NCBI RefSeq assembly: GCF_004769555.1
Contig: NZ_RQFY01000004.1
Coordinates: forward strand, 1,674,001 to 1,738,000
Source of the DNA: Leptospira koniambonensis
Lineage (GTDB): Bacteria > Spirochaetota > Leptospiria > Leptospirales > Leptospiraceae
Length of the DNA stretch: 64,000 bases
Direction of reading: 5' to 3'
Positions 18,448 through 27,163 of the stretch are shown here, one piece after another (positions within the stretch are counted from its first letter, which is position 1; each line of letters begins with the position of its first letter). The translations under genes and the position numbers were made by a program. The notes beneath the pieces were generated by a model, which was not told the origin of the DNA, searched no databases, and saw only the letters and a program-made list of their open reading frames with translations.

Positions 18448-20097
18448 GTGCCCCAGTATTATTTAAGCATTCTATTATTCCTTCCTGTTTTAGGTATCCC
18501 TTTCTTATTCTTTTCTAAAAAAGAAAAATGGATCCGTGTTTGGTCTTCGATCGTAACTCTTGCAGTTTTTGCGATGACCATTCCTCTCTTTTTGGAATTT
18601 CTGAAAGGAGACAGCGGTCTTCAATTTACTCATCGTATCTGGAACTTCCTGGAATTACAATCGGGAGGTTTGGATTATCATATAGCGATAGACGGATTTT
18701 CTTTATTGCTTGTGACGATGTCTGCTCTGCTATTTTTCCTTTCCGCTTTATCTGCTTTTTCTAATGTAAAGCATAGGATCAGAGAATTTTTTATTCTTCT
18801 TCTTTTAGTAGAAACTGGAGTGATCGGAGTTTTTCTTTCGGTCAACCTGATCCAATTTTATGTTTTCTGGGAATGGATGGTCCTGCCTTTCACATTGATG
18901 GTGGGTATCTGGGGAGAAAAAGGAAGAATTAAGGCTGCGATGAAATATCTGGTATTCTCTTTTACCGGATCTGTTTTCATGCTCGCGAGTATTTTGGTTT
19001 TATATCATTACACACATACATTCGATCTGGAAGAATTGGCTGTGGTCTCTTTGAATTCTATTCCTGCGAATATTAAGTTTTGGTTATTTGTTGGATTTAG
19101 TTTCGCATTTGCGATCAAGGTGCCTCTATTTCCTTTCCACACTTGGATGCCTGATGTTCACGAAGAAGCTCCGACTGTAGGTTCTGTGGACTTAGCTGGA
19201 ATTCTCTTAAAGATAGGACTGTTCGCCTATGTTAGAGTGGCTATTCCAATCTTCCCGCAGGTATTTTTAGAATATCGTAATCTACTTACAGCTCTTGCTG
19301 TTGCTGGGATCGTTTATGGAGCTCTCGTAGCATTAACTCAGAAAAACAGCAAACGCCTTATTGCATTTTCTTCTCTTTCACATATGGGATTCTGTATTTT
19401 AGGGATCTTAACACTTACGGAAGAAGGTGTCGCAGGCGGAATGCTCCAAATGGTGAATCATGGATTCACTTCTGGACTTTTGTTCTTTATATTAGGATTC
19501 TTGCATGAAAGAACTGGAAGTAACGAACTAAAAGACTATTCCGGTCTTGCTAAATCGGCCCCATTTTTGGCAGTAACGATTGGTTTGGCTGCTTTCGCGA
19601 GTGCTGGTCTTCCAGGAACAAATGGTTTCGTGGGAGAATTTTTAGTTCTGATCGGAACGTTCAAATACAGCCTTATTTACGGTTTTGTAGCGGGTTCTGC
19701 AGTGATTTTTGCTGCAGGATATATGTTATACTTTGCAAGGCACTTGTTATTTGGTGAGCCAAATTCTTTATCTTCTGGCTTGTCTCCTTTAAATTTACGA
19801 GAGAAGTTTATAATTTCTGTAGTTGCAGGAATTATAATATTAACCGGGATTTTCCCTAATCTTTTGCTAGATTATTTGAAACCGAGTGCGAGAGTAGTAT
19901 TGAACCTAACTTCTAAACAAGCATTGCAAGAAAGAGCCTTTTTAGAACAAGAAGGCACTCTGAAGAACACCAAGAAGAAATTTATCAATTATAGGACCTT
20001 GGGAGTCGAGCCTCCAAGTTACGAAGATAGGATCAGTTCCGGAAGAGGAACAGGGATCCCAGGCAATAAGACTGTTTCCCAAGAGGCGGAAGAATGA
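18448..20097 (+). CDS. nuoM: NADH-quinone oxidoreductase subunit M
   Basis: A 549-residue antiporter-like proton-pumping subunit. It starts with GTG directly after the nuoL stop, with GGAGGGG at good spacing. The conserved FAIKVPLFPFHTWMPDVHEEAPTVGSVDLAGILLKIG region is at about residues 214-249, followed by SSLSHMGFCILGI and MVNHGFTSGLLFF. An unusual feature is a hydrophilic C-terminal tail of about 65 residues (from LTSKQALQERAFLEQ) beyond the last helix, longer than typical NuoM proteins. Confidence 0.97.
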   Translation: MPQYYLSILLFLPVLGIPFLFFSKKEKWIRVWSSIVTLAVFAMTIPLFLEFLKGDSGLQFTHRIWNFLELQSGGLDYHIAIDGFSLLLVTMSALLFFLSALSAFSNVKHRIREFFILLLLVETGVIGVFLSVNLIQFYVFWEWMVLPFTLMVGIWGEKGRIKAAMKYLVFSFTGSVFMLASILVLYHYTHTFDLEELAVVSLNSIPANIKFWLFVGFSFAFAIKVPLFPFHTWMPDVHEEAPTVGSVDLAGILLKIGLFAYVRVAIPIFPQVFLEYRNLLTALAVAGIVYGALVALTQKNSKRLIAFSSLSHMGFCILGILTLTEEGVAGGMLQMVNHGFTSGLLFFILGFLHERTGSNELKDYSGLAKSAPFLAVTIGLAAFASAGLPGTNGFVGEFLVLIGTFKYSLIYGFVAGSAVIFAAGYMLYFARHLLFGEPNSLSSGLSPLNLREKFIISVVAGIIILTGIFPNLLLDYLKPSARVVLNLTSKQALQERAFLEQEGTLKNTKKKFINYRTLGVEPPSYEDRISSGRGTGIPGNKTVSQEAEE

Positions 20098-21572
20098 ATT
20101 TAATTCCAAATTCCAACGATCTAATTTCTATACTTCCTATTCTGGTACTTTCAGGAGGAGGGATCTTATTGCTTGGATTGCAGTTCTTTTTCCAAGGATT
20201 TGAATTTAGGATCGTAAGGTTCACTTCTGGTCTGATTTTGATCGCCGCATTTTTCTCCTTATTTATTTCTCAATCGAATCCTGGAGTTGGGTCTTACTTT
20301 TCAGGGCATTACGAAATCTCCACAATTGGTTTCTGGTTTGGGGCATTATATTTAATTGCCGCATTCTATACTGTTCTTGCTTCTCCAAGAGTATTAGAAC
20401 AACATAATATGGAATTTCCGGAGTTCTATCCTCTTCTTCTTTTTTCAGTCGTTGGAATGTTCCTGATGACTTCTGGAACAGATACTGTTACAATCTTTGT
20501 TGGATTGGAATTGATGTCTGTATGCTTGTATGTTCTGGTTGGAATGGCAAGAAGTGATGTTTATTCTTTAGAAGCCAGCTTGAAATATTTTCTTTTAGGA
20601 AGTTTCTCCACAGGATTTTTCTTATTCGGAATGGCTTTTTTGTTTGGAGGATCAGGCACAACTCATCTGCAAGATTCCTTAAAACCTTTGTTGAGCGCTG
20701 GATTTGATTCCAATTTTACTAAGATAGGATTATTACTTCTATTAACAGGGATCTCATTTAAGATCGCATTATTTCCTTATCATTCCTGGACACCTGATGC
20801 TTACGAAGGTGCTTTAACTCCGGTTACAGGATTTATGGCAACAGCTTCTAAGTCTGCTTCCATGGGACTACTACTCGTTGTATTTTCAAAACTTCCTGTT
20901 GCCAAGTCAGGCGGAGAATGGACCTGGATCATGGGGATCTTAGCGCTCCTGTCCATGACTTACGGAAACTTCGTGGCTTTAAAGCAGACAAGTTTGAAAA
21001 GAGTTTTGGCATATTCTTCTATTGCTCATGCAGGCTATGTGGTTGCTGGGATTTCTTTAGGGGGAAAAGAAGAAGCATTATTCTATTTGATTGTATATTC
21101 ATTCATGAGTTTAGGGGCATTTGCTATTCTTTCTTTCTTGGAAGAAGGCAATCGCCACGTAACATATGAATCTATCGGTGGGTTAGCAAAGTCCAGGCCT
21201 TGGACTAGCTTTGCATTATTCATTTTCTTCTTATCTTTAGCTGGGATCCCTCCTTTAGGTGGATTCTCGGCAAAATTATTCCTATTCCAAAAGATCGCAG
21301 AAGGAACAGATCAGATCTCCAAATTGTTACTCATTGGAGGGATCGCGAACTCTGCATTGGCATTATATTATTATGTAAAAGTAGGAATACTTGCTTATAT
21401 GAGTTCTGAAGAAGGAGAAATATCTAAATTAGATTCTCCTAAAGCAAGTTACGGAGTCTTATTTGTATCTGCAATTTCTTTGGCAGCAGTTTTAGTGGGT
21501 TGGTATTTTATCCAACCTAAGGATTTGAATAGCTTAAAGTTTGCAAACAAATCCGCAGAATTACAAAAGTAA
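20094..21572 (+). CDS. nuoN: NADH-quinone oxidoreductase subunit N
   Basis: The 492-residue third antiporter-like subunit of complex I, next to NuoK. Signatures include FVGLELMSVCLYVLVGM (about residues 138-154), SFKIALFPYHSWTPDAYEGALTPVTGF (about 219-245) and YSSIAHAGYVVAGIS. Its ATG overlaps the nuoM stop by 4 nt. It is the last complex I gene here; the next gene starts 1 nt after its stop. Confidence 0.97.
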   Translation: MNLIPNSNDLISILPILVLSGGGILLLGLQFFFQGFEFRIVRFTSGLILIAAFFSLFISQSNPGVGSYFSGHYEISTIGFWFGALYLIAAFYTVLASPRVLEQHNMEFPEFYPLLLFSVVGMFLMTSGTDTVTIFVGLELMSVCLYVLVGMARSDVYSLEASLKYFLLGSFSTGFFLFGMAFLFGGSGTTHLQDSLKPLLSAGFDSNFTKIGLLLLLTGISFKIALFPYHSWTPDAYEGALTPVTGFMATASKSASMGLLLVVFSKLPVAKSGGEWTWIMGILALLSMTYGNFVALKQTSLKRVLAYSSIAHAGYVVAGISLGGKEEALFYLIVYSFMSLGAFAILSFLEEGNRHVTYESIGGLAKSRPWTSFALFIFFLSLAGIPPLGGFSAKLFLFQKIAEGTDQISKLLLIGGIANSALALYYYVKVGILAYMSSEEGEISKLDSPKASYGVLFVSAISLAAVLVGWYFIQPKDLNSLKFANKSAELQK

Positions 21573-21573
21573 G

Positions 21574-22086
21574 ATGTCGAGTTTTAAAAAAGTTCTATCT
21601 TCCATTAAAGAATACTTTGAGCCCATCCCTAAGTTTGATGGAGAAAATGCGAGGTTTAGAGAGGCAATTTATCTTTATTCTAAAAATCGTTCCGAAAAAA
21701 ATTTAGAAAAACTTTCTGCTGAACTTACTAAGGCTTATTTTCTGATCCCTCATGCGGGCGAGGAAGCTGCTCCCAAAAAGGCAAAACCTAAGAAAAAAGC
21801 TGCTGCCAAAAAGAAGAAAAAAACTCCTCCTAAAAAAGGACCTCAACCTATCGTATTATTGTACGTAAGCGATGAACACGGTAGAGTGTTCTTGCCTGCA
21901 TTCTCTCATCCTTCTGAATCTTTCCGTTATTTTAAAAAAGATACTGCACTTGTGCCTATTACTGCTAAAGAATTATGGGCCTTAGGTCTGCAAAATAAGG
22001 GAGTTTCCGGAGTTGCCATTGATCCTGGATCTACGTTATGGTTGCTCTCCAGAGATCATTTGGAATTATTGCAAAAAGAAAAATAG
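21574..22086 (+). CDS. SseB-like domain protein with lysine-rich linker
   Basis: A 170-residue cytoplasmic protein. Its start is fixed by the ATG 1 nt after nuoN. Residues about 20-60 (REAIYLYSKNRSEKNLEKLSAEL) and 95-170 (LLYVSDEHGRVFLPAFSHP, LWALGLQNKGVSGVAIDPGS) resemble the SseB N-terminal domain found in many small bacterial proteins of uncertain role. Between the halves sits a very basic run of Lys/Ala/Pro (about residues 65-88), perhaps a flexible or nucleic-acid-binding linker. Position suggests co-transcription with nuo, but no complex I function is known for this family. Confidence 0.7.
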   Translation: MSSFKKVLSSIKEYFEPIPKFDGENARFREAIYLYSKNRSEKNLEKLSAELTKAYFLIPHAGEEAAPKKAKPKKKAAAKKKKKTPPKKGPQPIVLLYVSDEHGRVFLPAFSHPSESFRYFKKDTALVPITAKELWALGLQNKGVSGVAIDPGSTLWLLSRDHLELLQKEK

Positions 22087-22114
22087 TCCTTCTCTTTTTA
22101 TAGAACGTAATTCC

Positions 22115-22735
22115 ATGTATTCTTCTTTTCGAATATATATTTTCAATCTTCTTCTTTTGTCCTTAGTCTTCACGAATTGTATTCTGGTTTCAAGATCAGA
22201 ACTTATTTCTCCTTCTACCTTAAACGAGGGAAAAGTATTAAAACATTATAAAAAAGTTTCTCTTAAAGTGATCTATATCCCTGAAAAGGATGATCACGCA
22301 TATAATTTAGAAGAAGAAGAACAGAAGAATCGAGAAGAAACTTGGAAAGAACTTTTAGTTTCCGCGTATGAGGATTCTGGTTTGTTCAGAGAGGTTAATA
22401 CTACTTCTGATGGGGATCTAAAAGTACAAATTAAGATCGTGGAATCTCAAGCAGAAGATAGAGGAATGGATTACGCATTTTCCAAAGGATGGGGTTTTCG
22501 TCCTTACAGGGAAGAAGGTTCCTTTGCGATGAGCACAGATTTTTACAATGCAAAGGGCGAACTTTTAGGTTCAGTAGACTTAACTGAAAAATACGATTAT
22601 TATTATCAGGTTTTCTTTATATTCCTGGCACCTTTTTATTCTCCAGGAGGAGAATATGAAAGGTTGGGACGTTTTATGGGATTAAAAACTTTGGATAGAG
22701 CATTATCTAAGGAAGTTTTTATCCCCAAAAAGTAA
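22115..22735 (+). CDS. putative lipoprotein of unknown function
   Basis: A 206-residue protein. It begins MYSSFRIYIFNLLLLSLVF and has a lipobox-like LVFTNC (Cys about residue 22). The ATG at 22115 is chosen because it directly precedes the signal peptide. The mature part is acidic near residues 62-75 (LEEEEQKNREETWKEL), then has a region resembling outer-membrane-associated lipoproteins that assemble oligomers (VSAYEDSGLFREV). I do not recognise a named family. It lies 28 nt after the SseB-like gene, and its 3' end overlaps the convergent MAPEG gene by 17 nt. Confidence 0.72.
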   Translation: MYSSFRIYIFNLLLLSLVFTNCILVSRSELISPSTLNEGKVLKHYKKVSLKVIYIPEKDDHAYNLEEEEQKNREETWKELLVSAYEDSGLFREVNTTSDGDLKVQIKIVESQAEDRGMDYAFSKGWGFRPYREEGSFAMSTDFYNAKGELLGSVDLTEKYDYYYQVFFIFLAPFYSPGGEYERLGRFMGLKTLDRALSKEVFIPKK

Positions 22736-23153
22736 CTTCTATAAATTTTCTGAAATAATTCACCCAGATCACAAACAGGATCAAATTACTCGACGCAAAT
22801 ATAATTAATCTGTGGATGACGTTATTATAAGTAAGATGGATCAAGCTATGTGCGGTCCTAAGTCCCACATAGATCCATGCCAACTGAAAATTTAAAGGGT
22901 CATTAGAACTCGTTAAATATTGTATCAGACAGATAAGATAGAATAAGAGAGGCATCTCCAATAGATTCATATAATTCCGATTTGCGATAGCCACCCACCC
23001 CGGAACATTTTTGGATTCCCCCAACTTAAAATCGTCCGGAGTTACTTTTCCAATAATACCTGCGTATAAACGGCGGATCGGAATTTGTAGTAATACGAAA
23101 AAAGTCAATAGAGCTAACGCTCCGATCGGAAGAAGCCAGTATTCTTTTTGCAT
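22719..23153 (-). CDS. MAPEG-family membrane protein
   Basis: A 144-residue, four-helix membrane protein resembling the MAPEG superfamily (microsomal glutathione S-transferase-like). Its characteristic segment is VAIANRNYMNLLEMPLLFYLICLIQYL at about residues 52-78, with VGLRTAHSLIHLTYNNVIHRL near residue 99. The ATG at 23153 has AAAGGG upstream and replaces a longer open frame from 23234. Bacterial members are mostly uncharacterised. The gene converges on and overlaps the preceding lipoprotein gene. Confidence 0.82.
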   Translation of the reverse strand: MQKEYWLLPIGALALLTFFVLLQIPIRRLYAGIIGKVTPDDFKLGESKNVPGWVAIANRNYMNLLEMPLLFYLICLIQYLTSSNDPLNFQLAWIYVGLRTAHSLIHLTYNNVIHRLIIFASSNLILFVIWVNYFRKFIEVTFWG

Positions 23154-23321
23154 CTCTAACCCTTTTAAATAGAAAAGAATTTTATATGGAATAGTTTTGC
23201 TTATAATCTGCAAGCAAAAGACACAGAATTTCAAAATCTTCCATTTCTATTTTCATTGACTCCTGGGACTTTTTGAATAATCTATAGCCCCTTTATCTTC
23301 GTCTCATAACTTAATACTAAA

Positions 23322-26300
23322 ATGCAAGAATCCCTGGAAAAGTTAGTCTATCACTGGATACAAAACGATTGGGAAGTTTTCCAGTTCATTCAAACCGAAG
23401 GGTTGGACGGGATTTGGGTCTTAGATCTTTCGGATCGAAATAGATTTTGGATCAATCCTAGGTTCAGATCCGTTCTTGGAATTTCTGATTCGTCTGATAT
23501 TTCTTCAGTCAAGTGGAAGGATTTATTCTTCAAAAAGGATCATCGGCTGATCGATTCTCAAATAGAGAAGATTCAAGATACAATTACTCTTTCTATTCGT
23601 TATAAAACATTCTCCGGTGTGGGGCTCGGGACAGATACTAAACTTAAAATCCTAAAGAATGGATCCGGTGACCAAATCTGTATCGCTGGAATTAAGATCG
23701 TACAAGAATCGGAGATAAATTCTTTAAAAAGAGAATTGGATTTTCTTTCTCTAATAGATGCTCTTCCTGATTTAGTCGGATATTGGGATTGTAATTTAAT
23801 CAATCGATTGGCAAATGAGGCTTATCAAAAATGGTTCGGGATAGAGACTAAAAAGATAGTCGGACAACATTTACGAACTGTTTTAGGCGACCAACTATTC
23901 GAATTAAATTATCCTTATATACAAGGTGCTTTAAAGGGAGAGACACAGTTATTCGAAAGAAGAGTACCTTCTCCTGATGGAAAACATTCCAGATACACAT
24001 TAACAAAATATATACCTGATTTTAGGGATGGGAAGGTAGTTGGTTTTTCAGTAATTTCTAATGATATTTCTGAGATCCGAAATGCAGAGCTCGCCAATCG
24101 CCGTCTGGCAAAAATTGTAGAATCTTCCGACGACGCGATCATAGGTAAGGACTTAGAAGGAGTTATTACGTCTTGGAATCATGGGGCAGAGAAAATTTTC
24201 GGTTATGGCTCTGCGGAGATGCTCGGATCTAAATTTGATCTATTGGTCCCGGATGAATCCAAACCTTTAGAATCCAGGATTGATTTTAAGATCAAATCTG
24301 AAAAAGAGAACCTTCATTTTGAATCGGTTCGAAAAGCAAAGGACGGACATTGGATCGAAATGTCTATCACACTCTCTCCTATGTTTGATTCTTCCGGGAA
24401 AATGACTGGTTCCGCAGAGATCGCAAGAGATATAGGCGAAAGAAAAAGGATGGAAAGTTCTTTTAGGAGCGCCTTCGAATATTCTGCGATCGGAATGGCA
24501 ATCTTGGATCCAAAAGGAAGATGGATGCAAGTGAATGGAAATCTGATCAAGTTACTCGGATACGATTGGGAAGAATTGTCCAAGCTGACTTTTAAAGATA
24601 TCACTTATGAAGAGGATTTAGGAAAAGATCTGCAGTTATTAGCGGAGACCTTAGATGGAAAGAGATCAGGTTATCATTTAGAAAAACGTTATATTAAGAA
24701 AGATGGCGAGATCGTCTGGGTCCTTCTCTCTGTAGCTTTGGTCAGAGATGCAGATGGAAGACCAAATCATTTTATCTCTCAGATCATGGATATAGACGAG
24801 ATCAAAAAGGCGGAAGAACAATTACGTCATGCCAAGGAACTTCTGGAACAAACCAACAAGTTAGTAAGGATCGGTGCCTGGGATCTTGATCTGAAAAACA
24901 ATGTAGAAACCTGGTCAGGTGTTACGAAGGAAATGTTTGAAGTTCCCGCTGATTTTGAACCTGATATAAAAGGAGCATTAAAGTTTGTTAAAGAAGGTGA
25001 GAACAGGGAAAAAATTTTAGAAGTTATAGATAAACTTATAAAACAAGGCGAGCCCTACGATCTGGAGATCCAACTAGTCACTGCTAAGGGCAATGTACTT
25101 TGGGTTAGGACTGTAGGAAGTGCAGAATTTGAAAATGGCGAATGTGTCCGTATATTCGGAGCATTATATGACATTGATAAGCGGAAAAAAGCTGAATTGG
25201 AATTGTTCCGAGAAAAATCCAGGCTTTCCGCATTCGTTGAACATGCCCCTGCGGCAGTAGCAATGTTCGATAAAGAAATCAAATACGTTGCTGTTAGCGA
25301 AAGATGGTTAACCGAGTATCACTTGTCCGGAAAAAATATCATAGGGCTATCTCATTACGATGTATTTCCGAGTGTTTCCCAAGAATGGAAGGATATCCAT
25401 CAAAGATGTTTATCCGGAGAAGTTCTCAAAAATGATGAAGATGTCTGGAGGCCAGATGGTTGGGAGCATGACCAGTATCTTCGTTGGGAAGTAAGGCCTT
25501 GGTATCAATTAGATGGTTCTATAGGCGGGATCATGATGTTCACCCAGGATATCACTGAAAGTTGCTTACAAAGAGAAGAGTTAAAAAAAGCAAAACTGGC
25601 CGCGGAACATGCAAATAAAGCTAAATCGGACTTCTTGGCAAATATGAGCCATGAGATCAGGACTCCTTTGAATGGTATCATAGGATTTTCTGATCTATTA
25701 TTAAGAACTTCCATGGATTCTACTCAGCATCAATATATGATGACTGTATTCCAATCCGCAGAGTCCTTGCTAGATATTATTAACGATATATTAGATTTTT
25801 CTAAGATTGAAGCAGGAAAATTAGAATTATCTTATGAAAAGACAAATCTTTTAGAACTTTGCAGCCAAATCGTAAATACGATCAAATTCCAAGCTCAGAA
25901 AAAAGGATTAGAAGTAATCGTAAATGTTGCATGGGATGTGCCTCGTTTTGTAAAGGCAGATAGTGTTAGGCTAAGACAGATCATAGTAAATTTATTTAGT
26001 AACTCTGTAAAGTTTACAGAAGAAGGTGAAATAGAATTTAAAATAGAACTTCTCAAAAAAATTTCAGAAACAGAAGGAGAGTTCAGATTCTCAGTAAGAG
26101 ATACTGGGATTGGTATTGCACCTGATGCAAGGGACAAAATATTCGAAGCATTTACCCAAGGAGATGTGTCCACTACTCGCAGATTTGGAGGGACGGGACT
26201 TGGACTTGCGATCTCAAATAAACTTTTATCTATAATGGGAAGTGGTCTTCAAGTAAAGAGTGAATTAGGAAAAGGAAGCATATTCTATTTCGATCTAAAA

Positions 26301-27158
26301 CTAAATATTTCTGAAATTGTGGGAGAAGATTGGATCAGGCTTCGTTCTATCAAAAAAGTCTTAATAGCAGATAAGGATCAAGAAAACATAAAATTGATCG
26401 GAGATATGTTATCAATGCAAAATATTCCGGCAGACTTCTCCAAAAACGGAGAGGAGATGTTACGAACCTTATCCAGCGGGAATAGATATGATATTATTTT
26501 AATGGATTCTGAAATGCCGGAAGGAGATGGATTGGAGCTTGTCCGAAAAGTAAGAGAGGACTTGAAGATCAGAAGTGAAGATCAACCGATCGTACTAATC
26601 GTAAATCCGGAAGAAGGAGATCAATTTACTGAGAAGTCCAGAAAATTAGGAGTCCAGGAAGTGATCTCTAAGCCAATCCATATGCAGAAATTATTCGATA
26701 TTCTGGCCAGAAATCAGATCTTCAAAGAACCTTTCGTATTTCCTTTGAATGCAAGGGATCAGGAAGGAGCTCCTACCATTCATAAAACTGCAACTGTTCT
26801 GATCGCGGAAGATAACACTGTAAACATGATGCTCGCAAAAAGTATTGTTAAACGTATCCTTCCCAAGGCAAAATGTGTAGAGGCCCTGACGGGCAGAGAA
26901 GCGGTGGATAAATTTAGAGAGATCAATCCGGACTTGATCTTTATGGATATCCAAATGCCTGAGATGAACGGATATGAAGCTAGTAAAGCAATACGTGTAC
27001 TAGAAAAAGACGGCCATAGGGTTCCGATCATAGCAGTGACTGCGGGTATTGTTTCCGGCGAAAGAGAAAGATGTTTAGAAGCTGGTATGGATGATTATAT
27101 TAGTAAACCTGCAGTAAAGGCCGATTTTGCCCGGATTATTTTCCGTTGGATGAGTTAA
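23322..27158 (+). CDS. multi-PAS hybrid sensor histidine kinase with two receiver domains
   Basis: A 1278-residue phosphorelay protein. Residues about 1-750 hold five or six PAS/PAC modules (clear ones at about 145-255, 260-375, 380-495, 505-620 and 635-750). The HisKA dimerisation domain with phospho-acceptor His777 (MSHEIRTPLNGIIGF) follows, then the HATPase domain with its N, G1 (DTGIGIAPD) and G2 (GGTGLGLAIS) boxes. Two receiver domains carry Asp1062 (LMDSEMPEGDG) and Asp1209 (FMDIQMPEMNGYEA). No transmembrane segment is seen, so it should sense cytoplasmic signals. Receiver 1 is the more divergent. No response regulator lies beside it. TTGACT at 23256 may be part of its promoter. Confidence 0.95.
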   Translation: MQESLEKLVYHWIQNDWEVFQFIQTEGLDGIWVLDLSDRNRFWINPRFRSVLGISDSSDISSVKWKDLFFKKDHRLIDSQIEKIQDTITLSIRYKTFSGVGLGTDTKLKILKNGSGDQICIAGIKIVQESEINSLKRELDFLSLIDALPDLVGYWDCNLINRLANEAYQKWFGIETKKIVGQHLRTVLGDQLFELNYPYIQGALKGETQLFERRVPSPDGKHSRYTLTKYIPDFRDGKVVGFSVISNDISEIRNAELANRRLAKIVESSDDAIIGKDLEGVITSWNHGAEKIFGYGSAEMLGSKFDLLVPDESKPLESRIDFKIKSEKENLHFESVRKAKDGHWIEMSITLSPMFDSSGKMTGSAEIARDIGERKRMESSFRSAFEYSAIGMAILDPKGRWMQVNGNLIKLLGYDWEELSKLTFKDITYEEDLGKDLQLLAETLDGKRSGYHLEKRYIKKDGEIVWVLLSVALVRDADGRPNHFISQIMDIDEIKKAEEQLRHAKELLEQTNKLVRIGAWDLDLKNNVETWSGVTKEMFEVPADFEPDIKGALKFVKEGENREKILEVIDKLIKQGEPYDLEIQLVTAKGNVLWVRTVGSAEFENGECVRIFGALYDIDKRKKAELELFREKSRLSAFVEHAPAAVAMFDKEIKYVAVSERWLTEYHLSGKNIIGLSHYDVFPSVSQEWKDIHQRCLSGEVLKNDEDVWRPDGWEHDQYLRWEVRPWYQLDGSIGGIMMFTQDITESCLQREELKKAKLAAEHANKAKSDFLANMSHEIRTPLNGIIGFSDLLLRTSMDSTQHQYMMTVFQSAESLLDIINDILDFSKIEAGKLELSYEKTNLLELCSQIVNTIKFQAQKKGLEVIVNVAWDVPRFVKADSVRLRQIIVNLFSNSVKFTEEGEIEFKIELLKKISETEGEFRFSVRDTGIGIAPDARDKIFEAFTQGDVSTTRRFGGTGLGLAISNKLLSIMGSGLQVKSELGKGSIFYFDLKLNISEIVGEDWIRLRSIKKVLIADKDQENIKLIGDMLSMQNIPADFSKNGEEMLRTLSSGNRYDIILMDSEMPEGDGLELVRKVREDLKIRSEDQPIVLIVNPEEGDQFTEKSRKLGVQEVISKPIHMQKLFDILARNQIFKEPFVFPLNARDQEGAPTIHKTATVLIAEDNTVNMMLAKSIVKRILPKAKCVEALTGREAVDKFREINPDLIFMDIQMPEMNGYEASKAIRVLEKDGHRVPIIAVTAGIVSGERERCLEAGMDDYISKPAVKADFARIIFRWMS

Positions 27159-27163
27159 TTTAC

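Noticed and set aside
23256..23283. Promoter of the hybrid kinase (TTGACT plus TAATCT)
   Set aside because: The -35 is good but the -10 matches only 3 of 6; it is mentioned with the gene and not listed as a feature.
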